A stretch of 30,238 nucleotides of DNA from a virus: the IMG/VR virus record IMGVR_UViG_3300020205_000940, positions 1 through 30,238 of that record; one strand, 5' to 3'. Under the pieces are notes generated by a model. It ran no database searches, was not told where the DNA came from, and saw nothing but the letters and a program-made list of their open reading frames with translations. This document shows positions 16,364 to 23,413 of the stretch, one piece after another. A program made the translations under genes and the position numbers. The stretch's first letter is position 1. Each line of letters opens with the position of its first letter.

Positions 16364-18582
16364 TAGGTTCTCTAGTAACAACAAATTGTTCTTGTCAGAA
16401 TTGTTGTTCAGCAGAATATGCAACACCAACTCCAGATAATCTACCAGATCAAATTGCCGTAGAATATAGTGGAGTACCTTCTTTTTTCGAACCCAATTGG
16501 TGTTCTCAATGGAAAACTACTGGCGTGTCTAGTACAGGTACAGTCGATCTGTTTTATAGTAGATACAGAGATGCCGCACATCCTGTATTAAATTGGTCTG
16601 GAATATTAGATAGACTTGTAATAGATGGTGTACCAACTGACGAATATTTTAAATTTTTTCCAGAAGGGAATAGACAAACATATGAATTGACTGGAATAGA
16701 TGAATCTAGATTCAATTCAATACAGCTTTTTGGTAAAAGAATTACAACAACTCTCACACATAGATTTACTAGTAAATTTGAAATAGTTGGAGTATATGTT
16801 GCTAGAATAAAAGTAGCAACAACTGTTGCGGGTTGTCGGAACAGTATTGATGGAAGCCCGGAAGTAGTAGATTCTGCAGGATCTGCATGGTTTGCTGACA
16901 TAATAATAGAAATAAAACCAGGAACAGAAAGTGATTCTGTGGGTAATTTTCAGCCCAGTCAATCATTTAATGGAGGTACTTCATATTCTCCGGTTATACA
17001 GTTTGGGCCGGTGGTAATAAATGGTGACAGTCCTCCTATAAGGATTATGAATTCGTGGGAGGGTGTGTTTGGGATGACAACCAAACAACCAGGTGTTCGC
17101 GATACCCCCATTGCGCTTCAGAACAAAAAACTGAATAGATATACTTCAGTTCGTAGATTAGCATTTGGTGCAGATGCCTCACAAGGCAATACTTTTCAAA
17201 ATGTACTTCGAGCTGCCATCGTTTCTGCCTTCCCCACGCCGCAGACCACTTTGTTAAACCTTGAAGATTTTTTAACTTCTACTACTGCTGAACAGCACAA
17301 AAGAAAACAATACTTGGTTCCAGTAGAAATAGATCCAATTGCATGTAGTGCTTCGCCTGAAGAATTTGCAAGTGAGTATATTGATTATAGAAAGACATTA
17401 GATCCAGCAAATCCAGAAATAATACCATATATAGCTCCTTCATCACTTATTCGAAACAACACAGATCCTCTTAGTATTTCATTGACGAATGATGATATGT
17501 CTTTGCCATATGGGTTATATAAATTAAATACTCTTGAACGAGATAACACAAGATCGTCTCCATGTACAATAGGAGCTGATAAAAGATGGTGCAATCCAGC
17601 AGACGGTTGTTGTCAGTCGTCACAATTTGGAGGATGTCCAGTAAATCTTCCATGTCAGACTGCTGTGTGTGCTGTTGATAATTTTTGTTGTAATACTTCC
17701 TGGGATACAACTTGTGCTCTTCTTGCAAGAGAAATTCCAGAATGTAATTGTAATGTACCTTCTTGCGGAAGTCCTACAACTGGAGATTGCTTAACTGTTC
17801 ATGCAACTCCATATTGCAATGACCTTGGCTGCTGTCAAACCGTGTGTGCTTTCACACCTTCCTGTTGTGATGTCAACGGAACAGGGTGGACCCAAGAATG
17901 CGTAGATTTGGCGCGTTTCTTTTGCAGTGGACTTGGTTCTGGATTTACAAATAATTTATTAAAAAATCCCCCAGCATTTTGTAACCAAACATATTATATT
18001 GGTCATGGAAATTTGTATAAAATACAACCACTACCGCCCGGCGGAGCTTGTCAACAAGGCGTCCCGTGTTGTCATTTTTCTTATTCTACTTGTGGATTTA
18101 GATATATTTTTGGACAAGAATCATCTGATCAATCAGACCCCGATTTGGGCGAAGATCCGTTTGGTGATGTTGTTTTTGTTAAAACCCTTCCCGGCAATAT
18201 AAATTACAATTGTGCATATGATTTTTTAAAGACACCAGCGTGTATATTAACAGAAAGACCCATAGAATCTGTATTTGGTAGTTCATATCTTCCTGAAACA
18301 TATAGAATAGAGTATTTTGATGGTACTGGTTCTTGGCCAACAGGAGGACAGGGAGAAGGTAATACATCTATGCCTTTTTGTTTTAATTTGGATGAAAGCG
18401 GAAGCACACAAGAAATAAGGCTGGGCCCAAATGTACAATGGTGTATGTTGCCACAGACTACTTTCCCAAAAATCAGAAATTTGGTGGGGAGAACTGGCGG
18501 TACCGGCTTTACAAATGTACTAGTAAACAACAATGGGCTGTTTGCAACCAGTACAGTACTGACAGTAACCCCAGTTCCTTAA
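16360..18582 (+). CDS. Cysteine-rich putative surface protein with tandem Cys domain
   Basis: I prefer ATG 16360 (ATGA overlap with the preceding stop) over the TTG at 16354; the protein is then 740 residues. The first 400 residues include a CSCQNCC cluster at the N-terminus and a beta-rich body. Residues about 402-522 contain 22 cysteines in two related units. Their shared pattern is VC-A-x3-xCC, then a W followed by C and a short helix ending in C; the second unit adds H-A-T-P-Y-C-N-D-x-x-CC. From memory, this pattern (H-x-x-P-x-C-x-D-x-x-CC-x-x-VC, then CC-x4-WD-x-x-C) occurs in secreted proteins of bacteria such as planctomycetes. The remaining 220 residues have further Cys. It is probably a disulphide-stabilised external virion part, possibly acquired from a bacterium. 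Confidence 0.55.
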   Translation: MIGSLVTTNCSCQNCCSAEYATPTPDNLPDQIAVEYSGVPSFFEPNWCSQWKTTGVSSTGTVDLFYSRYRDAAHPVLNWSGILDRLVIDGVPTDEYFKFFPEGNRQTYELTGIDESRFNSIQLFGKRITTTLTHRFTSKFEIVGVYVARIKVATTVAGCRNSIDGSPEVVDSAGSAWFADIIIEIKPGTESDSVGNFQPSQSFNGGTSYSPVIQFGPVVINGDSPPIRIMNSWEGVFGMTTKQPGVRDTPIALQNKKLNRYTSVRRLAFGADASQGNTFQNVLRAAIVSAFPTPQTTLLNLEDFLTSTTAEQHKRKQYLVPVEIDPIACSASPEEFASEYIDYRKTLDPANPEIIPYIAPSSLIRNNTDPLSISLTNDDMSLPYGLYKLNTLERDNTRSSPCTIGADKRWCNPADGCCQSSQFGGCPVNLPCQTAVCAVDNFCCNTSWDTTCALLAREIPECNCNVPSCGSPTTGDCLTVHATPYCNDLGCCQTVCAFTPSCCDVNGTGWTQECVDLARFFCSGLGSGFTNNLLKNPPAFCNQTYYIGHGNLYKIQPLPPGGACQQGVPCCHFSYSTCGFRYIFGQESSDQSDPDLGEDPFGDVVFVKTLPGNINYNCAYDFLKTPACILTERPIESVFGSSYLPETYRIEYFDGTGSWPTGGQGEGNTSMPFCFNLDESGSTQEIRLGPNVQWCMLPQTTFPKIRNLVGRTGGTGFTNVLVNNNGLFATSTVLTVTPVP
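17563..17925 (+). repeat. Tandem cysteine-rich domain (coding), two units
   Basis: Unit 1 covers roughly 17620-17745 and unit 2 roughly 17782-17925. Both carry C-x-x-(A/T)VCA, then CC, a Trp, a single Cys and a closing helix with Cys. In total 22 Cys codons occur in about 121 codons, far above anything else in the window. Confidence 0.75.
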
Positions 18583-18599
18583 TTAGCAATATTAGATAT

Positions 18600-18607
18600 T
18601 ATAAATA
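18600..18607 (+). promoter_or_regulatory. T4-type late promoter upstream of the prohead core gene
   Basis: An exact TATAAATA lies in the 43-bp gap after the cysteine-rich gene and 18 bp before the ATG at 18626. Initiation would fall near 18613, close to the AAAGAGG ribosome site. It would give capsid assembly genes their own start, separate from the inserted module. Confidence 0.85.
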
Positions 18608-18625
18608 GTAAAAAGAGGTATATTA

Positions 18626-18880
18626 ATGTCCACAGAAAAAATTATTGATTCTTTATTTGATAACAACCTAGAAGCATTCCGTAACCAAGTTCATACATCA
18701 TTGTATGTAAAAGCTGGGGAATACATGAATTCTGCCAAACAAGTTGTTGCTGGTGGTATGTTCAATGCCCCAGAGGAAGTTCAAGAAGAACTCAAAGGTA
18801 ATCAAAAGAAGCTGGATCTTGCAAAACCAAAAGGTAAACTTACCGCAGCCGATTTTGCTGCCTTGAGAAAGAAAGGGTAA
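18626..18880 (+). CDS. Prohead core protein, gp67/gp68-like
   Basis: This 84-residue protein lies immediately before the prohead protease, where T4 encodes the core proteins gp67 and gp68. It has an N-terminal helix of the type EKIIDSLFDNNLEAFRNQV, a helical middle with YMNSAKQVVAGGMF, and a basic C-terminus ending GKLTAADFAALRKKG. That end is familiar to me from small prohead core proteins of marine T4-like phages. It lacks the long acidic tail of T4 gp67. Such proteins are expected to be packed inside the prohead and cut by gp21. Family level is likely; which of 67 or 68 is not decidable here. Confidence 0.65.
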   Translation: MSTEKIIDSLFDNNLEAFRNQVHTSLYVKAGEYMNSAKQVVAGGMFNAPEEVQEELKGNQKKLDLAKPKGKLTAADFAALRKKG

Positions 18881-18885
18881 TATAC

Positions 18886-19530
18886 ATGAAACTAATTACC
18901 GAAACTCGACAACAAGATATTCAATATATCGTAGAAAATTCTGAAGGTAAGAAATCTTACTTCATTCGTGGTATTTTCGCAGAATCTAATGTCGTGAATA
19001 GAAATAACAGAATGTATGATGGCCCAATCCTTGAGGGAGCAGTCAGAACATATACCGAAAACTATGTAAAAAATAGTCGTGCATTAGGTGAATTAGGACA
19101 TCCAGAAGGACCAACAGTAAATCTGGAAAGAGTATGTCACATGATCAAGGATCTTCATATGGAAGGTGCTCAAGTAATGGGTAATGCAAAGATCATGGAT
19201 ACCCCATATGGTAGAATCGTACAAAACTTAATAGACGAGGGAGCCAAACTTGGTGTATCCACTCGCGGTATGGGTTCTTTGGCTGAACGCAATGGTGTCA
19301 ATATGGTTCAATCAGACTTCATGCTAGCCGCTGTCGATGTAGTTGCAGATCCGTCTGCGCCAAATGCATTCGTAAATGGTATCATGGAAGGTAAAGAATG
19401 GGTATGGGACAATGGCATATTCAAGTCCTCACTCATTGAAGACTACAAAAAACAAATAAATAAAGCTGGATCTAGGAATTTGGAAGAAACAAAACTGAAA
19501 GTTTTCCGAGATTTCTTATCTAAAATGTGA
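18886..19530 (+). CDS. 21: Prohead core scaffold protease gp21
   Basis: This 214-residue protein is close to T4 gp21 (212 aa), the serine protease that matures the prohead by cleaving scaffold, core and capsid proteins. Visible features are NVVNRNNRMYDGPILEGAV near the N-terminus, the catalytic His72 in GELGHPEGPTVNLERV, the substrate-region segment GNAKIMDTPYGR and the nucleophile Ser125 in GVSTRGMGS. DFMLAAVDVVADPSAPNAFV follows (about 145-164). It begins 5 bp after the preceding stop, the usual arrangement core protein-21-22-23. Confidence 0.95.
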   Translation: MKLITETRQQDIQYIVENSEGKKSYFIRGIFAESNVVNRNNRMYDGPILEGAVRTYTENYVKNSRALGELGHPEGPTVNLERVCHMIKDLHMEGAQVMGNAKIMDTPYGRIVQNLIDEGAKLGVSTRGMGSLAERNGVNMVQSDFMLAAVDVVADPSAPNAFVNGIMEGKEWVWDNGIFKSSLIEDYKKQINKAGSRNLEETKLKVFRDFLSKM

Positions 19531-19534
19531 AATA

Positions 19535-19542
19535 TATAAATA
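19535..19542 (+). promoter_or_regulatory. T4-type late promoter upstream of gp22
   Basis: An exact TATAAATA begins 4 bp after the gp21 stop and ends 30 bp before the gp22 ATG. The leader then carries AATCAAGGAGAT (19554-19565), identical to the ribosome-site arm upstream of gp13, but here no complementary arm precedes it, so it should stay open. Confidence 0.85.
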
Positions 19543-19572
19543 TCAGAGCGACAAATCAAGGAGATTAAACTA

Positions 19573-20775
19573 ATGGACCCTAAGAAAATAGCAGAAGAAA
19601 TCGTAAAAGATTTATTCAACAAATATGAACTCGTCGAAGAAAAAGATGAGGATCAAGAAGAAGAAGAAGGCGAAGAAGAAGAAGCCGATGAAGGTGAAGA
19701 AGAAAGCGAAGATGAAGGCGAAGAGGATGATGGCGAAGACGCTGCTCCTGTAAAGAAAGCCGTTGGCGATGCAATGAAGGGTTCTGCAACGACTTCTGCT
19801 GCCGCATCTATCTCTCTCAAAGGACAACTTCCGCAAGCCGCTCAAGGCGGTGGAGTTGCACATGATGCACTTGGTGGTGGTGTTAAAGATGCATTTGGTA
19901 AGGGTGAGCAAATCATTCAACCAACTGCAACAAATGCTGCTGCAAACGCCGCAACACTGCAAATGAAACCCTCGTACATCTCCCCACAAGCTCCGCAAAT
20001 GACAACTGAAGAACTCACAAACGATTTGGCTGCTATCTTCGGATCGCAAGATCTTTCTGAGGAATTCGTTAAGAACGCTGCTGAAATCTACGAAGCTGCT
20101 ATAATAAGCAAAGTAGAAACAATCACAGAAGCTCTTGTCGAACAATTCGAAGAGAAACTCGTAGAAGAAGTCGAAACAGTCAAATCTGCTCTGGTTGAGC
20201 AACTTGATGACTATCTTTCGTATGTGATTCAAGAGTGGGTAAAAGAAAACACCGTAGCAATAGAAAACGGATTAAGAACTGAGATTGCCGAAGAATTTAT
20301 CGGTGGACTCAAGAATCTGTTCAATGAATCGTATGTCGAAGTGCCACAAGAGAAAACAAATCTCTTTGATGAGCTTTCTGAAGCAGTTGTGACTTTGGAA
20401 TCGCGAATCAATGAAGAAATCGAAAAGAATGTTAATCTTTACAGAGAGATCGGACTGCTAACAGCACAAAGAGTCTTTGCTGAAGAAACAAGAGGACTGT
20501 CAGTTCTTCAAGCTGAAAAAGCTAGAGAAATTGCAGAAAATCTTGAATATTCGGACGAAGATAGCTTCCGTTCCAAAGTACAAACTCTCATTGAAGGCAT
20601 CGTTTCTACAGGTAAAAAATCAACATCTGTTCCAGCTTCTAGCAAGCAAGACAGAATGAATGAGCAAGTAACTTTGTTAGAATCTACATTAGAAGATGTA
20701 AATGAAGATGATGTACAACTCACCCCGCAAATGGAACTGTATTACAAAACAATCAACAGAACCCTGAATTCTTAA
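19573..20775 (+). CDS. 22: Prohead scaffold protein gp22, with acidic N-terminal tract
   Basis: At 400 residues this is much longer than T4 gp22 (269 aa), the main internal scaffold removed by gp21. After a short helix (1-20), residues 22-56 are almost only Glu, Asp and Gly. An Ala/Gly/Gln-rich linker follows (about 60-130). The remainder (about 145-365) is a long Glu/Lys-rich helical or coiled-coil region typical of the scaffold, beginning near MTTEELTNDLAAIFGSQDLS. The acidic tract resembles the acidic tail of T4 gp67, which the small upstream core protein here lacks. Position between gp21 and gp23 makes the assignment firm. Confidence 0.9.
   Translation: MDPKKIAEEIVKDLFNKYELVEEKDEDQEEEEGEEEEADEGEEESEDEGEEDDGEDAAPVKKAVGDAMKGSATTSAAASISLKGQLPQAAQGGGVAHDALGGGVKDAFGKGEQIIQPTATNAAANAATLQMKPSYISPQAPQMTTEELTNDLAAIFGSQDLSEEFVKNAAEIYEAAIISKVETITEALVEQFEEKLVEEVETVKSALVEQLDDYLSYVIQEWVKENTVAIENGLRTEIAEEFIGGLKNLFNESYVEVPQEKTNLFDELSEAVVTLESRINEEIEKNVNLYREIGLLTAQRVFAEETRGLSVLQAEKAREIAENLEYSDEDSFRSKVQTLIEGIVSTGKKSTSVPASSKQDRMNEQVTLLESTLEDVNEDDVQLTPQMELYYKTINRTLNS
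19645..19740 (+). repeat. GAA-rich purine tract encoding the acidic run of gp22
   Basis: Imperfect GAA/GAT/GGC codon repeats run for almost 100 bases with few pyrimidines on this strand. Such tracts can vary in length by slippage. Confidence 0.7.
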
Positions 20776-20788
20776 TTCAAAAATCAGG
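20763..20788 (+). other. Weak inverted repeat after gp22
   Basis: TGAATT-CTT-AATTCA (20765-20779) overlaps the gp22 stop codon and is followed by five A. An alternative pairing is CCTGA (20763-20767) with TCAGG (20784-20788). It lacks a U-tract and is AT-rich, so terminator activity on this strand is unlikely. Confidence 0.25.
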
Positions 20789-20792
20789 AAAT

Positions 20793-20800
20793 TATAAATA
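20793..20800 (+). promoter_or_regulatory. T4-type late promoter upstream of gp23
   Basis: An exact TATAAATA lies 36 bp before the gp23 ATG. Two purine-rich sites, AAAGG and AAAGGAG, follow in the leader; the second is at the right distance for the start at 20837. It gives the major capsid gene its own late transcript in addition to read-through from gp22. Confidence 0.87.
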
Positions 20801-20836
20801 AAGTCAGACAAATAAAGGTTTAAAGGAGCAAACAAG

Positions 20837-22315
20837 ATGGATTCCAATCGTCAAATGTTAACAGAGTCAGCCCGCAAGAAATGGTCGCCAATCCTTGAGC
20901 ACAAGGCATTGCCAGCTATTACAGATAACTACAAGAAGACAGTCACCACCATTCTCTTGGAAAACCAAGAGCGCGCACTCCGCGAAAACTATCAAGGTAT
21001 CTCGGGCACAGGCCTGGGCAACATTGGTGGTTTTACAGGAAGCGACACCTCCACATCAGGAACAGGTATCGATTCATTCGATCCTATCATGATTAGCTTG
21101 GTTCGCAGAGCCATGCCGAATCTTATGGCATACGACCTTGCTGGTGTTCAACCGATGAATGGTCCAACAGGACTCATCTTCGCGATGAAGACCAAGTACG
21201 GTGCTAATAACTTCAGTGCAAGACCTGGCAACGGCGAAGAAGCTTTCATGAAGGAAGCTAGAACCGGATTCTCTGGTGGTACTGCTGCTCTCGGTGGTGC
21301 AGGTGCAATTGCTGCTGGTGATATGGGTGATATATTCGCCGATGATGCCGCAGGTTCCGATGCTCGCTTCGAATCTGGTCGTGGTATGTCAACTGCCTAT
21401 GGTGAAAACCTCGGTGGTAGCACCGGTGGTTCTTTCGGTGAAATGTCGTTCACCATCGAAAAGACAGCCGTAACAGCTAAGACTCGCGCCCTCAAGGCAG
21501 AGTACACAACTGAACTCGCTCAAGATCTCAAGGCCGTTCACGGACTTGATGCTGAGACTGAGTTAGCTAACATTCTTTCCACCGAAATCATGTTTGAAAT
21601 CAACCGCGAGTTGGTCAGACAAATCTACGATGTTGCTAAGTTGGGTTGCCAACAAGCAGATCTCGCAGGTAAGGTTGCCGGAGCAGGAATTAATGGTAAT
21701 GCTGGTGGTGGTAACTACGATCTGGAACTTGACTCCGACGGTCGTTGGAGTGCAGAAAAGTTCCGTGGTTTAACCTTCCAAATCGAGCGCGAATGCAATG
21801 TAGTTGGTGCAGAAACTCGCCGTGGTAAGGGTAACTTCATCATCGTCAGCCCAGATGTCGCCGCTGCTCTCAGTATGAGCGGATTGCTCGACTTCTCCCC
21901 AGCTTTCAGTGGTGCTCTCAATACCGATGTAAATGGTAACAGCTTTGCTGGTACTCTTCACGGTGGTAGAGTCAAGGTCTATATCGATCCATATTCGATG
22001 CCAACCCACACAGAGACTTTCTCCCCAGTTAACTTTGTATGCGTAGGTTACAAGGGAACAAGTCCATACGATGCAGGACTCTTCTACTGCCCGTATGTAC
22101 CGCTCCAAATGGTAAGAGCCGTTGATACTGGTAACTTCCAACCAAAGATCGGGTTCAAGACCCGTTACGGTATGGTAAGTAATCCGTATGTTCTCAACAC
22201 CAACAATCTGCCAGATGCAGAAGTATTGACACGCAGACGCAATCAATACTACCGTATCTTCAGAGTAACAAACCTGCATGGTAACGATGCTTCTTACGGT
22301 GGCGTTAACTCGTAA
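20837..22315 (+). CDS. 23: Major capsid protein gp23
   Basis: This 492-residue protein aligns by eye with T4 gp23 (521 aa): VRRAMPNLMAYDLAGVQPMNGPTG, FTIEKTAVTAKTRALKAEYT, ELAQDLKAVHGLDAETEL, EIMFEINRELVRQ, GKGNFIIVSPDV, VYIDPYSMP and GFKTRYGMVSNP. The N-terminal 50 or so residues should be removed by gp21; ALRE ending at Glu50 fits the T4 (I/L)-x-E cleavage rule, though the exact site is a guess. Arg codons are mostly CGC/CGT and Lys mostly AAG, unlike the AGA/AAA-rich neighbours, as expected for the most abundant virion protein. A strong terminator follows. Confidence 0.97.
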   Translation: MDSNRQMLTESARKKWSPILEHKALPAITDNYKKTVTTILLENQERALRENYQGISGTGLGNIGGFTGSDTSTSGTGIDSFDPIMISLVRRAMPNLMAYDLAGVQPMNGPTGLIFAMKTKYGANNFSARPGNGEEAFMKEARTGFSGGTAALGGAGAIAAGDMGDIFADDAAGSDARFESGRGMSTAYGENLGGSTGGSFGEMSFTIEKTAVTAKTRALKAEYTTELAQDLKAVHGLDAETELANILSTEIMFEINRELVRQIYDVAKLGCQQADLAGKVAGAGINGNAGGGNYDLELDSDGRWSAEKFRGLTFQIERECNVVGAETRRGKGNFIIVSPDVAAALSMSGLLDFSPAFSGALNTDVNGNSFAGTLHGGRVKVYIDPYSMPTHTETFSPVNFVCVGYKGTSPYDAGLFYCPYVPLQMVRAVDTGNFQPKIGFKTRYGMVSNPYVLNTNNLPDAEVLTRRRNQYYRIFRVTNLHGNDASYGGVNS

Positions 22316-22338
22316 GTAGGACACAGATTTGATTAAAT

Positions 22339-22370
22339 GGGGGGTTCCGCAAGGAACCCCCTATTCTTTT
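22339..22370 (+). terminator. Intrinsic terminator after gp23
   Basis: GGGGGTTCC (22340-22348) pairs perfectly with GGAACCCCC (22353-22361) across a GCAA tetraloop, a stable GNRA loop closed by C-G. TATTCTTTT follows. It lies 24 bp after the gp23 stop and is by far the most GC-rich hairpin in the window. Confidence 0.93.
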
Positions 22371-22377
22371 ATAAATA
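22370..22377 (+). promoter_or_regulatory. T4-type late promoter directly before the tail-tube-like gene
   Basis: An exact TATAAATA shares its first base with the end of the terminator T-run and ends only 6 bp before the ATG at 22384. With T4 spacing the first base of the RNA would be at or within two bases of that ATG. Confidence 0.8.
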
Positions 22378-22383
22378 CCCTAT

Positions 22384-22911
22384 ATGTCTACATTCATCAC
22401 TAATGCAATAGCCAGACAACCAAAGTCAATCAACCCTATGCAGTTGAATGAATATAAGATGGTTTTGCATAGAACGCCTCACTTAGTTTACTTCTGTCAA
22501 GCAATTACCCTACCCGGTATACAGGGCACTGCCATAAGTCAGCCTAGTCCCTTTGCTACGGATATTAAACGCACCCCTGGCAAGACTGTGCATGACGATT
22601 TGACAGTAAACTTCATAGTTAATGAGGATATGAGTAATTGGATGGAATTATATGAATGGTCTAGGATCATTATGCCAATTGATACATTCAAAAATCAAGT
22701 GAAAGAGGATGACAGATTTTCTGATATTTCTCTTATAGTAATGAACAGCAAATCGAATGCCATTTTGCATTTTACATATATTATGTGTTTTCCTCTCGTC
22801 ATATCCGGACTAAAACTAGACAGTACTATTAGCGACATTAATCCAGCAGTAGCCAGTGTTACCTTTGCTTATAGCGGATTTACAGTCCAGACACTTAAAT
22901 CAAACTTTTAA
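22384..22911 (+). CDS. Second tail-tube-like protein (gp19-fold), 175 aa
   Basis: The layout follows gp19: a hydrophobic strand then ITLPGIQG (gp19: IQLPETTV), a PG turn (KRTPGKT; gp19: KFPGDR), DDLTVNFIVNED (gp19: DVSLTILSDG) and an Asn-to-Trp helix NWMELYEW (gp19: FFEAWNHAW). I infer a tail-tube fold. It could be a tube initiator or terminator, or a baseplate tube ring. Its place between gp23 and uvsY is where T4-like cyanophages carry a small tail completion gene (annotated gp3, as I recall). No Shine-Dalgarno precedes the ATG, and the late promoter ends 6 bp upstream, so the late mRNA may be leaderless. Confidence 0.65.
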   Translation: MSTFITNAIARQPKSINPMQLNEYKMVLHRTPHLVYFCQAITLPGIQGTAISQPSPFATDIKRTPGKTVHDDLTVNFIVNEDMSNWMELYEWSRIIMPIDTFKNQVKEDDRFSDISLIVMNSKSNAILHFTYIMCFPLVISGLKLDSTISDINPAVASVTFAYSGFTVQTLKSNF

Positions 22912-22934
22912 TTAGAGTATTAAAGTATTTGATG

Positions 22935-22951
22935 TATACTCCATGTTGGAG
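22935..22951 (+). promoter_or_regulatory. Possible small hairpin over the uvsY ribosome site
   Basis: CTCCA-TGT-TGGAG (22939-22951) includes the GGAG ribosome site of uvsY. The stem has 5 bp and a 3-nt loop, so it would be marginal. TATACT at 22935 could be a -10 element, but no good -35 is present at the right distance. Confidence 0.25.
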
Positions 22952-22956
22952 AATTT

Positions 22957-23394
22957 ATGCTATTTGAAGATATCAAACAATTAGTCGAAAAAGATATGAA
23001 ATTGGACGATTCTCGTTTAGATACAGAATCGCTGGTTATCCCGCAACTACACGGAAAGTATTTAAACATATTGTATGATGAGAAAATGGTTCTGAGAAAG
23101 CACCAGAAAGATCTGGCACTGATGCTCAAACAAAAGTGGGAATACTATACTGGCAAAATGTCTCAGGAAGATTTGAAAGCAATGAACTGGGAACCATTTG
23201 ATTTGCGTATCCTGAAACAAGATGTAGATCTGTATATGGATTCTGATCCAGACTTACAGAGCAAAAAAGATAAAGTATTTGTACAGCAGGAAAAGATTGC
23301 ATATCTTGAGTCTATTCTAAAGATGATTATGAACAGACAATACCATATCAGAGATGCTATTATGTGGCGCAAGTTCATCAACGGGGAGTCATGA
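22957..23394 (+). CDS. uvsY: Recombination mediator UvsY
   Basis: This 145-residue, mostly helical protein matches T4 UvsY (137 aa), which loads UvsX recombinase onto ssDNA covered by gp32. The family signature is visible: an N-terminal FEDIKQLVEKDMKLDDSRLD, then KYLNILYDEKMVLRKHQKD and the QKWEYYTGKMSQEDL region (T4: ARLDYYSGRGDGDEF). The C-terminus holds EKIAYLESILKMI and IRDAIMWRKFINGES (T4: IKHIQDMRAFEAGK). It is followed by uvsW, the T4 neighbour. The start has GGAG 5 nt upstream. Confidence 0.9.
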   Translation: MLFEDIKQLVEKDMKLDDSRLDTESLVIPQLHGKYLNILYDEKMVLRKHQKDLALMLKQKWEYYTGKMSQEDLKAMNWEPFDLRILKQDVDLYMDSDPDLQSKKDKVFVQQEKIAYLESILKMIMNRQYHIRDAIMWRKFINGES

Positions 23395-23413
23395 TTGTCC
23401 TAAATACTAGGAT

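Noticed and set aside
19612-20232. Long reverse-strand open frame opposite gp22
   Set aside because: Its Phe-rich composition is the mirror of the GAA-rich acidic tract on the + strand; gp22 is certain.
21770-22324. 184-codon reverse-strand open frame opposite gp23
   Set aside because: It is a by-product of gp23 codon bias; no start signal and no family resemblance.
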